A DNA stretch of 64,000 bases from Nitrospira sp. ST-bin5 (GTDB lineage Bacteria; Nitrospirota; Nitrospiria; Nitrospirales; Nitrospiraceae). Both the position numbers and the translations under genes were made by a program. The notes under the pieces were generated by a model. It was not told the origin of the DNA and made no database searches. It was given only the letters and a program-made list of their open reading frames with translations. This document shows positions 26,230 to 35,076 of the stretch, piece after piece. Positions within the stretch are counted from its first letter, which is position 1; the number at the start of each line of letters is the position of its first letter. The DNA lies in contig MSXN01000004.1 of NCBI GenBank assembly GCA_002083555.1, forward strand, positions 1 to 64,000. Direction: 5' to 3'.

Positions 26230-28041
26230 CTAGGCAGGTACGGTCTGAGAGGATGACTGCAACAGAATCGCATCGATTTCCGGTGCATCGAGTACTTCTT
26301 TTTCAAGCAACGCTTCAGCCAGAGCCTTCAAGCTGACCATGTTCTCAGTCAGAATCCGCTTGGCACGGTCATAATTCTCCGTCACAAGCCGTCGGACCTC
26401 AAGATCAATATCCAGTGCAACTTGATCGCTAAAATCACGCTTCGTGGCGATTTCACGACCCAGGAAAATCTCTTCTTCTTTCCTTCCAAACGTCAGCGGA
26501 CCTAGCTTTTCGCTCATTCCCCACTCACAGACCATCTTTCTCGCCAGATCCGTCGCCCGTTCGATATCGTTCCCAGCCCCGGTCGTGACATGGTGGAGAA
26601 CCAACTCTTCAGCGACTCGTCCCCCCATCAAGATGGCGAGGTTGTTGTACAGGAAGTCCTTTGAGTAATTGTGCCGGTCATCGGTCGGCAACTGCATCGT
26701 GACGCCCAACGCGCGTCCGCGTGGGATGATGGTGACCTTGTGAACAGGATCCGTTCCTGGCAGGAGCTTGGCCATCAACGCATGGCCCGCCTCATGATAG
26801 GCCGTCGTGCGCTTCTCTTCGTCGGTAAGCATCATGCTCTTCCGTTCGGCCCCCATGAGGACCTTGTCTTTGGCCATTTCAAAATCAACGACCTCGACTT
26901 CTTTTTTGTTCTGACGGGCTGCCCAGAGCGCAGCCTCGTTCACCAGATTTTCAAGATCCGCTCCTGAGAAACCGGGTGTCCCACGAGCAATCTTTTCCAA
27001 TTCGACGTTGGCCGCTACCGGCACCTTCTTCGTGTGCACCTTCAAAATTTCAGAACGGCCTCTTAAATCAGGCCGATTCACCACGACCTGCCGATCGAAC
27101 CGGCCTGGCCGCAACAACGCCGGATCCAGCACGTCAGGTCGGTTCGTGGCGGCAATTAAAATCACGCCTTCCGTCGTATCGAAGCCGTCCATCTCAACCA
27201 GCAACTGATTGAGCGTCTGCTCCCGTTCATCATGCCCGCCGCCTAAACCCGCGCCACGCAGCCGTCCCACCGCATCGATTTCATCGATAAAAATAATACA
27301 GGGCGCGTGTTTTTTCCCCTGCTCGAACAAGTCGCGCACGCGTGAGGCACCGACCCCCACGAACATTTCTACGAAATCAGAACCGCTGATGCTGAAGAAC
27401 GGCACTCCGGCTTCGCCGGCAATCGCCTTGGCAAGTAACGTCTTACCGGTTCCCGGAGGGCCAACGATCAGAACGCCTTTCGGAATCCTGCCACCAAGCT
27501 TTTGGAACTTGCGCGGATCCCTCAAAAACTCGATGATTTCAAGAACTTCTTCCTTCGCTTCTTCAATCCCCGCCACATCTGAAAACGTGACCTTCTTGCG
27601 GTCTTCCGTCAACATCCGCGCTCGACTCTTCCCGAACGACAAGGCTTTATTGCCCCCGACTTGCATCTGCCGCATCAGGAAAAACCAGAGTCCGAGGAAC
27701 AGAATAAACGGCCCCCATGTCACCAAGAAGGTAATGTACCAAGGACTCTCTTCCGGTGGCTTGACCTCGATCTGCACATCCTTCTCGCGCAAGACCTTCA
27801 CCAGGTCCGGATAATCCGGCGAAAAAGTCCGGATCCGCGTCTTGTCTTTCAAGACCGAACTGATGTGATTCCCCTTGATGATGGCCTTTTCGACGTCCCC
27901 TTTTTCAATTTTGGCCATGAAGTCGCTAAATATCACATCTTCTTCAGGCGCGTGAGTCGGCACGCTGAACAGGTTGAACAACAAAATCATAAACAAGCCG
28001 ACAACCACCCAAAAGAGCAGGTTCTTCACCCTGGAATTCAT
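26230..28041 (-). CDS. ftsH: ATP-dependent zinc metalloprotease FtsH
   Basis: Membrane-anchored AAA+ protease that degrades misfolded and regulatory proteins. The protein has 603 residues. Two N-terminal helices (LFWVVVGLFMILLFNLF and ITFLVTWGPFILFLGLWFFL) flank a periplasmic domain of about 80 residues. The AAA domain has Walker A GPPGTGKT near residue 195, Walker B IIFIDEIDAVG, and RPGRFDRQV as second region of homology. The zinc site is HEAGH near residue 418. The start ATG has GAAGGAG eight bases upstream. Flanked by hpt (114 bp upstream) and folP. Confidence 0.97.
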   Translation of the reverse strand: MNSRVKNLLFWVVVGLFMILLFNLFSVPTHAPEEDVIFSDFMAKIEKGDVEKAIIKGNHISSVLKDKTRIRTFSPDYPDLVKVLREKDVQIEVKPPEESPWYITFLVTWGPFILFLGLWFFLMRQMQVGGNKALSFGKSRARMLTEDRKKVTFSDVAGIEEAKEEVLEIIEFLRDPRKFQKLGGRIPKGVLIVGPPGTGKTLLAKAIAGEAGVPFFSISGSDFVEMFVGVGASRVRDLFEQGKKHAPCIIFIDEIDAVGRLRGAGLGGGHDEREQTLNQLLVEMDGFDTTEGVILIAATNRPDVLDPALLRPGRFDRQVVVNRPDLRGRSEILKVHTKKVPVAANVELEKIARGTPGFSGADLENLVNEAALWAARQNKKEVEVVDFEMAKDKVLMGAERKSMMLTDEEKRTTAYHEAGHALMAKLLPGTDPVHKVTIIPRGRALGVTMQLPTDDRHNYSKDFLYNNLAILMGGRVAEELVLHHVTTGAGNDIERATDLARKMVCEWGMSEKLGPLTFGRKEEEIFLGREIATKRDFSDQVALDIDLEVRRLVTENYDRAKRILTENMVSLKALAEALLEKEVLDAPEIDAILLQSSSQTVPA

Positions 28042-28109
28042 CCAGATCTCCTTCGTGGGAACGTTAAATCAGAGGAAGATACGTCACATGACACCACTGA
28101 ATGTGGGTG

Positions 28110-28139
28110 ATGTTAACACAGGGTCGACAAAAGTGACAA
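28110..28139 (-). promoter_or_regulatory. Candidate promoter for ftsH
   Basis: Minus-strand TTGTCA (28134-28139) and TAACAT (28110-28115) with an 18-bp spacer, 69 bp before the ftsH start and inside the hpt-ftsH gap. It matches the consensus in part only. Confidence 0.35.
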
Positions 28140-28154
28140 CATCAAGTCCAAAGC

Positions 28155-28694
28155 TTACGCCTCTTCTTCCGCGAGATCCAAGACGGCCAGATACGGCAAA
28201 TTTCGATATTGCTGCTGGTAGTCCAGTCCATACCCGACCACATAATGATCGGGGATCTTGAAGCCCTCGTAATCGACCTGCACCGTGACTTGCCGCCGGT
28301 CCGGCTTGCTCAATAGCGTACAGACCTTCAGCGACTTCGGCTTCTTCTTCGCGAAGGTTTTCAGCAAGTACTGAACGGTCAACCCCGAATCAACGATGTC
28401 CTCGACCAACAGGACATCCTTGCCCTTAATCGGTTCCGTAAGATCGGTGACGAGCTTTACCTTCCCCGACGTCTTGGTCTTGCCACCGTAACTGGATACT
28501 ACGATAAAGTCGATGTGGATCGGAATCCGGATGGCGCGAGCCAGGTCCGCGTAAAAGGCATACGCTCCCTTGAGCACCCCCACGAGTACCAAATCTTTGC
28601 CTGCATAGTCGGCGCTAATCTGCTTGCCCAATTCCCGGATGCGGGTTCGCATCTGTTCCTGCGTCACAATCGGCCGGCCAAACACACGCTCCAT
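28155..28694 (-). CDS. hpt: Hypoxanthine phosphoribosyltransferase
   Basis: Purine salvage enzyme making IMP/GMP from hypoxanthine/guanine and PRPP. Start chosen at ATG 28694 (MERVFGRP), with AGGGAG about ten bases before it; it lies 1 bp after the tilS stop codon. The protein has 179 residues, the family norm. The PRPP-binding motif is VLLVEDIVDSGLT near residue 100, with GVLKGAYAFYADL and FIVVSSYGG before it and the hood region DHYVVGYGLDYQQQYRNLPY at the end. The order tilS-hpt-ftsH is conserved in many bacteria. Confidence 0.95.
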   Translation of the reverse strand: MERVFGRPIVTQEQMRTRIRELGKQISADYAGKDLVLVGVLKGAYAFYADLARAIRIPIHIDFIVVSSYGGKTKTSGKVKLVTDLTEPIKGKDVLLVEDIVDSGLTVQYLLKTFAKKKPKSLKVCTLLSKPDRRQVTVQVDYEGFKIPDHYVVGYGLDYQQQYRNLPYLAVLDLAEEEA

Positions 28695-28695
28695 G

Positions 28696-30174
28696 CTAAT
28701 GCGCTCCCTTCGTGACTGACACCTTCTCAAGACTGATGGCCAAATATCGACGCGTGCGGGCGCTCACTTGAAACCGCCCATCCGGCCGAAATCCCAACAC
28801 ACCTACAATTCCTTGAGGGGAATCCAAGATCGGAATTCGTCTCCGTTGCGCCGCAGGGACCTTGAGATCCACAAAGTAATCCTGCAACTTCTTGGATCGT
28901 CCCTTCATGCCCCCAGGGGCAAATCGATCCCCGGGTCTCCAGGATCGAAGGTGCAGCGGATACGACAACAGATCCGCATCGACGATCATCACCCATTCCT
29001 GGGAAGCGGACAGTTGACGGACCGCTTCACGAGCCCCTTCTTGTACTCGAATTCGTTGTCCCGTACCAGTCCATTCGATGACGGAAGGGATCTGCACCGA
29101 GCGCCGTTCGAGGCCCGCCTTAGGCTCCTGCGGGAGAGCAACCGCTTGAGCCGGCTGCATGAGCAGTGCGTTCTCAGTCACCCGAATGTGTACACCCCCG
29201 ATACAGTGCGTGGCCCCTCCTCGATGTGGCGAGAGCAGCCGCCGCACGGCCTCAACCGCCGCGAGACTCGAGGCCCGCCGAATCGGATGCATCCGGCGAA
29301 ACACCTCGCGCAAGACCCTCCGTTGCAGGGCCAGCGGTTGCGCCTGAAGACGAAGCCGGTCGAGGGAATATCCCTCGGCCCCATCCGGCTGAACCAGCGA
29401 GGCGCACAGCATGATCGTCTGGTCCTCCAGATACCGATCATCCTCACGGCACAAATCACCCAACCGGCAAAGCGCATCGACGGCCCCAGGTACAATCTGA
29501 TTGAGTACGGGAAGCAGCTGATGACGAATACGGTTACGCGCGTAGATCGGCTTCGCATTACTGGAATCCAGTCGATACGCTTGCCCCATCGTGCCAAGAA
29601 ACTCCAGCACCTCCCGGCGCCTAACCTCATACAGCGGGCGAATAATCATCCCGTCGCGTTGAGCCGGCATACCCGCCAGACCCGTGATGCCGGCTCCACG
29701 CAACATCCGGAACACAATCGTTTCCGCCTGATCATCCGCCGTATGGCCGACGACAATGCGATCCGCACCGACGTCTTCGGCCAGCTTGGCCATGGCACGG
29801 TACCGTACGTCGCGCGCCTGGACCTGAAGAGAAATTCGCTGCGGGCGAGTCCGAACGTCCAGCGGCACGCTGCGAAGCGGCACCTGAAGCGCCTCGCACA
29901 GAGACATCACAAACGCCTGATCCCCATCGGACTCGCGTCCACGAAGGCCGTAGTTGAAATGGACCGCCGTCAGTCGCAATCGCCAACGGGGGACCAGACG
30001 ATGGAGGAGCGTCAACAGCGCTACGGAATCCGGGCCGCCAGACACGGCTACGAGCAGGTGGTGCCCCGGCTCAAACAACCCGCGCGCCCGCACCGCCTTG
30101 ACGACCCGGTGGAGCAACGGTGGCCAGGCTCTCCGCGAGACGCGTTGTTCGACCATTGCCATACCCGCCATCAT
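28696..30174 (-). CDS. tilS: tRNA(Ile)-lysidine synthase
   Basis: Adds lysine to C34 of the CAU-anticodon tRNA-Ile so that it reads AUA. The protein has 492 residues. The PP-loop LLVAVSGGPDSVALL is near residue 45, HFNYGLRGRESDGD near 80 and VGHTADDQAETIVFRMLRG near 140. The C-terminal TilS domains have LRSWRPGDRFAPGGMKG followed by KLQDYFVDLKVP. The start ATG overlaps the ribF TGA (ATGA); in-frame ATGs at 30171, 30162 and 30156 are alternatives. A long open frame on the opposite strand is a shadow. Confidence 0.94.
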   Translation of the reverse strand: MMAGMAMVEQRVSRRAWPPLLHRVVKAVRARGLFEPGHHLLVAVSGGPDSVALLTLLHRLVPRWRLRLTAVHFNYGLRGRESDGDQAFVMSLCEALQVPLRSVPLDVRTRPQRISLQVQARDVRYRAMAKLAEDVGADRIVVGHTADDQAETIVFRMLRGAGITGLAGMPAQRDGMIIRPLYEVRRREVLEFLGTMGQAYRLDSSNAKPIYARNRIRHQLLPVLNQIVPGAVDALCRLGDLCREDDRYLEDQTIMLCASLVQPDGAEGYSLDRLRLQAQPLALQRRVLREVFRRMHPIRRASSLAAVEAVRRLLSPHRGGATHCIGGVHIRVTENALLMQPAQAVALPQEPKAGLERRSVQIPSVIEWTGTGQRIRVQEGAREAVRQLSASQEWVMIVDADLLSYPLHLRSWRPGDRFAPGGMKGRSKKLQDYFVDLKVPAAQRRRIPILDSPQGIVGVLGFRPDGRFQVSARTRRYLAISLEKVSVTKGAH

Positions 30175-31118
30175 CCTGGCGACAGCGCACTGCGATGTTC
30201 TTGCAAAATCGCTTTGGCTCGCTCCACATCAATCGCGATTTGACGGCTCAGATCGGCGCCGCTGGGGAACTTGGTGTCGCCGCGCAGCCGCTGAAGAAAC
30301 CGCACCTCGATTGACTCTCCGTACAGATCCTGCCGCTCATTCAATAAATGGACTTCCATCAACCGCTCGCCGGCATCAAACGTCGGCCGGGACCCGATAT
30401 ATGCAACGGAATCGAACCGCTGCTGATTCCAAATCGTCACCGTCGCATACACTCCGTTCGGCGGAATCACCCGCTCAACCGGCAATCGCAAATTGGCCGT
30501 CGGCCAGCCCAACTCCTGCCCTCGCTGGGCACCCGGCATGACGACTCCCTGCATCGCATACTGGCGTCCCAGCAACCGGGCCGCGAGATCGACCTGCCCC
30601 TCTTGCACTAATTTACGCACACGCGTGGAACTGACGATGCCGCCGTCGGCGATCACCGGCGAGACAGGACTCACGGAAAATCCGAATCGTTTCCCCATCA
30701 CCGTCAACGAGGCGACATTGCCCGTACGCCCCTTGCCGAAGACAAAATGTTGCCCGACAAAAATCTGCCGCAGGTGCAACCCGCGATACAAGACCAGTTC
30801 CGTGAAGGTTTCCGGCGGGAGACTCGCGAACGTCGGATCGAACTCTAGGACAATGACTTCATCGATGCCCGCATCCTCGAAACGTTGCAACTTTTCTTCA
30901 GGGCTCGTGAGAAACTTCAAATCGACATGGGGAGCGAGAATCTTGACCGGATGGGGATCGAACGTCAGCACCAGCGCCGTGCCCTCCATCCGACGCGCGG
31001 CCTCTACGACCGTCTGCAGCAGCGCGCGATGGCCGAGATGGTGCCCGTCAAAATTGCCGACCGTGGCCACCGGGTAGGGCCGCCCTTCGCCGCCTGAGTA
31101 TCCGCGCGTAACCTTCAT
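30171..31118 (-). CDS. ribF: Bifunctional riboflavin kinase / FAD synthetase
   Basis: Makes FMN and then FAD. Start put at ATG 31118 (MKVTRGYSGG), the family-like N-terminus, 7 bp after the hemB stop; ATG 31148 is also in frame but overlaps hemB. The protein has 315 residues. The FAD synthetase domain comes first: VATVGNFDGHHLGHRALL near residue 20, FVFGKGRTGN near 115 and VSSTRVRKLVQEG near 160. The kinase domain follows: GQELGWPTANLRL, then NGVYAT, then EVHLLNERQDLYGE. Coupled to tilS by an ATGA overlap. Confidence 0.94.
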   Translation of the reverse strand: MKVTRGYSGGEGRPYPVATVGNFDGHHLGHRALLQTVVEAARRMEGTALVLTFDPHPVKILAPHVDLKFLTSPEEKLQRFEDAGIDEVIVLEFDPTFASLPPETFTELVLYRGLHLRQIFVGQHFVFGKGRTGNVASLTVMGKRFGFSVSPVSPVIADGGIVSSTRVRKLVQEGQVDLAARLLGRQYAMQGVVMPGAQRGQELGWPTANLRLPVERVIPPNGVYATVTIWNQQRFDSVAYIGSRPTFDAGERLMEVHLLNERQDLYGESIEVRFLQRLRGDTKFPSGADLSRQIAIDVERAKAILQEHRSALSPG

Positions 31119-31125
31119 GCGGGTA

Positions 31126-32097
31126 TCAATGGAGCTGCCGGACGGCATCCTTCGCGAAGTAGGTCAAGATGAGATCAGCCCCGGCCCGCCGGATCGAGAG
31201 CAGCGATTCCATCATGGCGCGCGTCTCATCCAGCCAGCCGGCGCGCCCCGCGGCTTTGATCATGCTGTACTCACCGCTGACTTGGTACGCCGCAACGGGA
31301 AGCAAGGTCCGCGCACGAGCCTGGGCGATAATATCCAGATAGGGCATGGCCGGTTTGACCATCACGATATCCGCCCCTTCCTCCACGTCCGAATCGATTT
31401 CGCGCAACGCTTCCCGTCCGTTGGCCGGATCCATCTGATACGACTGGCGATCGCCGAACTGCGGGCTCGAATACGCGGCATCCCGAAACGGGGCATAGAA
31501 ACACGACGAGAACTTTGCGGCATACGCCATAATCGGCAGTTCGGGGAAGCCAGCCTGATCGAGTTCGGCACGAATCGCAGCCACCCGTCCATCCATCATA
31601 TCGGAAGGGGCCACCATATCGGCACCGGCTTCAGCATGCGTGCGGGCCATCGTGCGCAAACACTCCAGCGTTTCGTCATTGAGAATTTTGCCGTTTTTCA
31701 CAATACCGCAATGGCCATGATCGGTGTATTCATCGATACAGACATCCGTAATGACGGCCAGCCCCGGCACCTGATCCTTGACTGCCCTAATCGCCCGCTG
31801 CACGATCCCGTTAGGATCGTACCCTGATGTCCCCCGGTCATCTTTTTTCGCAGGAATGCCGAACAGGATAATCGCGGGAATGCCAAGAGACTTGACCTCC
31901 GCCGCCTCCTTCACCAGCAGATCGACCGACAGGCGGAACTGGCCGGGCATGGACCCGATCTCCTCACGCCGGCCCTGCCCCTCCACAACAAACAAGGGGT
32001 AGATGAAATCCGCCGGAGACAGCACGGTTTCTCGCACCATCCGCCGAAACGAGTCCTGTTGCCGGAGCCGCCGTAACCGCTGGATCGGAAACGCCAT
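31126..32097 (-). CDS. hemB: Delta-aminolevulinic acid dehydratase (porphobilinogen synthase)
   Basis: Condenses two aminolevulinate molecules to porphobilinogen. The protein has 323 residues, usual length. Active-site lysines lie in MAYAAKFSSCFYAPFRDA and MVKPAMPYLD; the metal segment DVCIDEYTDHGHCG has Asp/His residues with one of the usual zinc cysteines changed, so a magnesium-type or mixed site is likely (inference from family knowledge). APSDMMDGRV and YQVSGEYSMIKAA are also canonical. It starts 6 bp after the CBS-domain gene within the haem gene run. Confidence 0.96.
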   Translation of the reverse strand: MAFPIQRLRRLRQQDSFRRMVRETVLSPADFIYPLFVVEGQGRREEIGSMPGQFRLSVDLLVKEAAEVKSLGIPAIILFGIPAKKDDRGTSGYDPNGIVQRAIRAVKDQVPGLAVITDVCIDEYTDHGHCGIVKNGKILNDETLECLRTMARTHAEAGADMVAPSDMMDGRVAAIRAELDQAGFPELPIMAYAAKFSSCFYAPFRDAAYSSPQFGDRQSYQMDPANGREALREIDSDVEEGADIVMVKPAMPYLDIIAQARARTLLPVAAYQVSGEYSMIKAAGRAGWLDETRAMMESLLSIRRAGADLILTYFAKDAVRQLH

Positions 32098-32103
32098 ACA
32101 ATC

Positions 32104-32496
32104 CTACTTCCTTGGCAAATTCGTCAGAAAGACCACTAAATCACGAACGGAAATCACGCCGACCAACTTCCCCTCGCGCGTCACGCCCAGGTGGCGCACA
32201 TGCGCCTGAGCCATCAGGTCATTGGCATCCAGCAGCGTCTTGCTCTCCTCGATCGTCATGATCGGAGCCGACATGATCTGCTCCACCGTCGCCTTAGTCG
32301 CATCCGACCCCGACGCCACCACCCGGCGCATCATGTCCGTGTCGGTCACGATACCGATAATCTCTTTGTCGTTGGTAATGAACAAGCTGCCGATCCCGCG
32401 ATCACGCATAATCCGCGCCGCCGTCTGGGCGTCGGTATCACGGGCCACGGTGACAAATTTCTCTCGAGGAATCATGAACGATTTCACAGGAACCAT
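32104..32496 (-). CDS. Two-CBS-domain protein inside the haem operon
   Basis: A 130-residue protein made only of two CBS repeats: DAQTAARIMRDRGIGSLFI with GIVTDTDMMRRVV, then LLDANDLMAQAHVRHLGVT with GVISVRDLVVFL. Such pairs bind adenine nucleotides and often act as energy or redox sensors. It sits between the cobA-hemD fusion and hemB, so it may sense a nucleotide linked to tetrapyrrole flux; no direct evidence. A related 144-residue protein is encoded at 58,248-58,682. Confidence 0.85.
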   Translation of the reverse strand: MVPVKSFMIPREKFVTVARDTDAQTAARIMRDRGIGSLFITNDKEIIGIVTDTDMMRRVVASGSDATKATVEQIMSAPIMTIEESKTLLDANDLMAQAHVRHLGVTREGKLVGVISVRDLVVFLTNLPRK

Positions 32497-32541
32497 TGGA
32501 TACTCCTCCCTTTTGCTGTGTATCTGCCCGCCATCACACCG

Positions 32542-34107
32542 CTACAGCGCCGTTGCCGTAGCCACCGGCACGCTCTTCCCAAAATATCCTGCCATCGCCT
32601 CGACCAACGCCGGGATCGTATTCTCGTTGGGCATGACCGCAACCGACAATCCTGCCTCTCGTGCGGTCTGTGCCGTGATCGGTCCAATGCAGGCTACCGC
32701 GACCGATTGTACCAGGACCCGTGCCTGCGCTTCACCCCCGACCAACTCAATAAAGTTTCGGACGGTCGACGAGCTGGTAAAGGTCACACACTCGATCTCC
32801 CGGTCCATCAACAACTGCTTCCAGCTCTCGACGGAGTCTCGCGGAACTTCTGTGCGATACACCGGAACGACGTCGACCACTGCGCCGCGAGACCGTAACT
32901 CCTCAGGCAAGAGCTCGCGCGCGACTTCGGCGCGCGGGATGAGCACACGGGCTCGTGACAGATCCGACTCAGCCAGCGTCGCCAGCACCCCTTCGGCCTG
33001 ATACTCAGCCGGGACCACATCGGCCTTGAGGCCATACGCCGCCAACTCCTCAGCCGTGCGGGGCCCGATACAGCAAATGCGTCGCCCCGCAAAACTGCGC
33101 GCATCATGCCCGCACTTCTGCAGCCGCTTCATAAAGTGCGCAACGCCATTGACGCTGGTAAAAATCACCCAGTCATACTGGCCGAGCGCGTCAATCGCTC
33201 GATCGACCGGCGCCCAATCATTCGGTTCGACGATGCGAATCGTGGCCCCTTCGATCGGTTCCGCGCCGGCGGCTGCAAGTAAGCCGGCCAGCTCTCCCGC
33301 CTGCTCTTTCGCACGCGTCACCAACACACGCTTTCCGAACAGCGGCCGCCGCTCGAACCAGTTCAACTGCTCTCGAAGCGTGACCACCTCTCCGACGACC
33401 ACGACCGTCGGCGGCTCCAACTTCGCCTGCCGGGACTGCTCCACAATATCGGCCAGCGTCCCGACTACGGTGCGTTGCGCCGCTTTGGTTCCCCATCGAA
33501 TCAATGCGACCGGGGTCGTCGACGGACGGCCTTCGGCGATAAGATTCGACACAATCGAAGGAAGGTTTTTCATCCCCATCAGGAACACCAGCGTGCCGTG
33601 ACTACTGGCCAGCCGTGGCCACTCGAGCGCGGTGGTGAGCTTATCGGGATCCTCATGGCCCGTGACAAACGTCACGGTCGATGCCATCGTCCGATGGGTT
33701 ACGGGAATTCCGGCATAGGCCGGAGCGGCTACAGCCGCGGTCACACCGGGTACCACTTCAAAATACACTCCCGCGGCGGCCAACGCTTCCGCTTCTTCTC
33801 CCCCGCGACCGAATACAAACGGATCGCCGCCCTTGAGGCGGACCACGACCTGTCCCTGCGTCGCCCGCTCAATGAGCATGCGGTTCGTGGTTTCTTGGGG
33901 TTGGTATTGTCCGCGCCCCCGCCGGCCCACGTAAATGCGCTCGGCCCTGAGCGGAGCATGCGACAACAACACGGGATTCGCGAGGTAATCGTAGAACACC
34001 ACATCGGCCTGCTCAAGGCATTCCTTACCCCGCAAGGTCAAGAGCTTCGGATCTCCCGGCCCGGCCCCGACCAGATAGACTCTGCCTATTCGTGGCTTAC
34101 CTGCCAT
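32542..34107 (-). CDS. cobA-hemD: Fused uroporphyrinogen-III C-methyltransferase / uroporphyrinogen-III synthase
   Basis: A 521-residue fusion. Residues 1 to about 250 are SAM-dependent CobA/SUMT: VYLVGAGPGDPKLLTLRG, then VVRLKGGDPFVFGRGGEE, then GVTAAVAAPAYAGIPVTHR and GTLVFLMG. Residues about 260 to 515 are HemD: RVLVTRAKEQAGELAGLL, then WVIFTSVNGVAHFM, then VTFTSSSTVRNFIELVGG. It makes uroporphyrinogen III from hydroxymethylbilane and methylates part of it to precorrin-2. The start ATG shares one base with the hemC TGA (TGATG). Precorrin-2 oxidation would use the separate gene at 53,499-54,167. Confidence 0.95.
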   Translation of the reverse strand: MAGKPRIGRVYLVGAGPGDPKLLTLRGKECLEQADVVFYDYLANPVLLSHAPLRAERIYVGRRGRGQYQPQETTNRMLIERATQGQVVVRLKGGDPFVFGRGGEEAEALAAAGVYFEVVPGVTAAVAAPAYAGIPVTHRTMASTVTFVTGHEDPDKLTTALEWPRLASSHGTLVFLMGMKNLPSIVSNLIAEGRPSTTPVALIRWGTKAAQRTVVGTLADIVEQSRQAKLEPPTVVVVGEVVTLREQLNWFERRPLFGKRVLVTRAKEQAGELAGLLAAAGAEPIEGATIRIVEPNDWAPVDRAIDALGQYDWVIFTSVNGVAHFMKRLQKCGHDARSFAGRRICCIGPRTAEELAAYGLKADVVPAEYQAEGVLATLAESDLSRARVLIPRAEVARELLPEELRSRGAVVDVVPVYRTEVPRDSVESWKQLLMDREIECVTFTSSSTVRNFIELVGGEAQARVLVQSVAVACIGPITAQTAREAGLSVAVMPNENTIPALVEAMAGYFGKSVPVATATAL

Positions 34108-35054
34108 CAGGCCCTTCCATAAATCTCGCCCAGAATCTTGTCCGCACCCCGCGCGAGCAACCGCTCCGCCAACCTGGTACCCAAAACCTGCGCCTCGGCC
34201 CTCGTCCCTTGCACGGCATCTCGAATGACGGTCTTGCCGTCCACACTCGCCACCAGCCCCTCCAGATGCACCTGGTCGTTCGTCAATGTCGCATAGGCCG
34301 CGATCGGCACCTGACAGCCTCCCTCCAGTCGATGCAACAACGCTCGTTCCGCCGTCACCGCCACCTGCGTCGGCGGATGGGTGAGCCGGCTCAGAATGGA
34401 GCGCACAAACTGATCATTCGACCGCCCCTCAATGCCCAAGGCCCCTTGCCCGATAGCCGGGAGACAGAGTTGCGGATCGAGATATTCGGTGATTTCTTCC
34501 GTCCATCCCAAACGCCGTAGCCCGGCAGCGGCCAGGATAATCGCATCAAACTGCCCTTCCTTGAGTTTCTTCAACCGGGTATCGAGATTGCCCCGAAGCA
34601 TCTCGATCCGGAGATCCGGTCGCGCGTGCAGAAACTGCGATTGACGGCGCAGGCTGCTCGATCCTACACGGGCTCCGACGGGTAACTCCTGAAAGCGGCA
34701 ACCAGTTCGGCTGATCAACGCATCCCGCGAATCCTCGCGCGGAGGCACACAGAGAATCTCCAGCCCGTCCGGCAACTGCGTCGGGACGTCTTTCATACTA
34801 TGCACGGCAAAATCAATGTCGCCGCTCAACAGGGCCTCTTCGATTTCCTTAACGAACAGGCCCTTTCCGCCGATCTTCGCGAGGGGCACATCGACGATCT
34901 TGTCGCCCGACGTTTGTATCCGGGTGAGCGTCACCGTGATATCAGGCGCAATCGCCTGTATCTGCGCCTGAAACCACTCACTCTGCTGTAAGGCCAGCTT
35001 ACTCGCCCTGGTGCCCAGAACCAGTGTGGTTCGTGCGGCTGTTGGTGTCGACAC
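34107..35054 (-). CDS. hemC: Porphobilinogen deaminase (hydroxymethylbilane synthase)
   Basis: Polymerises four porphobilinogens to hydroxymethylbilane. Start chosen at GTG 35054 (VSTPTAARTTLVLGTRAS), with AGGAG eight bases upstream, 22 bp after hemA; the frame stays open to 35132 but that would overlap hemA. The protein has 315 residues. Substrate-binding residues lie in LGTRASKLAL, the catalytic Asp region in FAVHSMKDVPTQLP, and RRQSQFLHARPDL follows. The dipyrromethane cofactor Cys lies in LEGGCQVPIAAYA near residue 245. Confidence 0.96.
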   Translation of the reverse strand: MSTPTAARTTLVLGTRASKLALQQSEWFQAQIQAIAPDITVTLTRIQTSGDKIVDVPLAKIGGKGLFVKEIEEALLSGDIDFAVHSMKDVPTQLPDGLEILCVPPREDSRDALISRTGCRFQELPVGARVGSSSLRRQSQFLHARPDLRIEMLRGNLDTRLKKLKEGQFDAIILAAAGLRRLGWTEEITEYLDPQLCLPAIGQGALGIEGRSNDQFVRSILSRLTHPPTQVAVTAERALLHRLEGGCQVPIAAYATLTNDQVHLEGLVASVDGKTVIRDAVQGTRAEAQVLGTRLAERLLARGADKILGEIYGRA

Positions 35055-35076
35055 AGGTCTCACTCCTACATCAGTT

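Noticed and set aside
28768..30243. 491-codon open frame on the plus strand
   Set aside because: Antisense to tilS, which has all its motifs. The product is low in hydrophobic order and Arg/His-rich.
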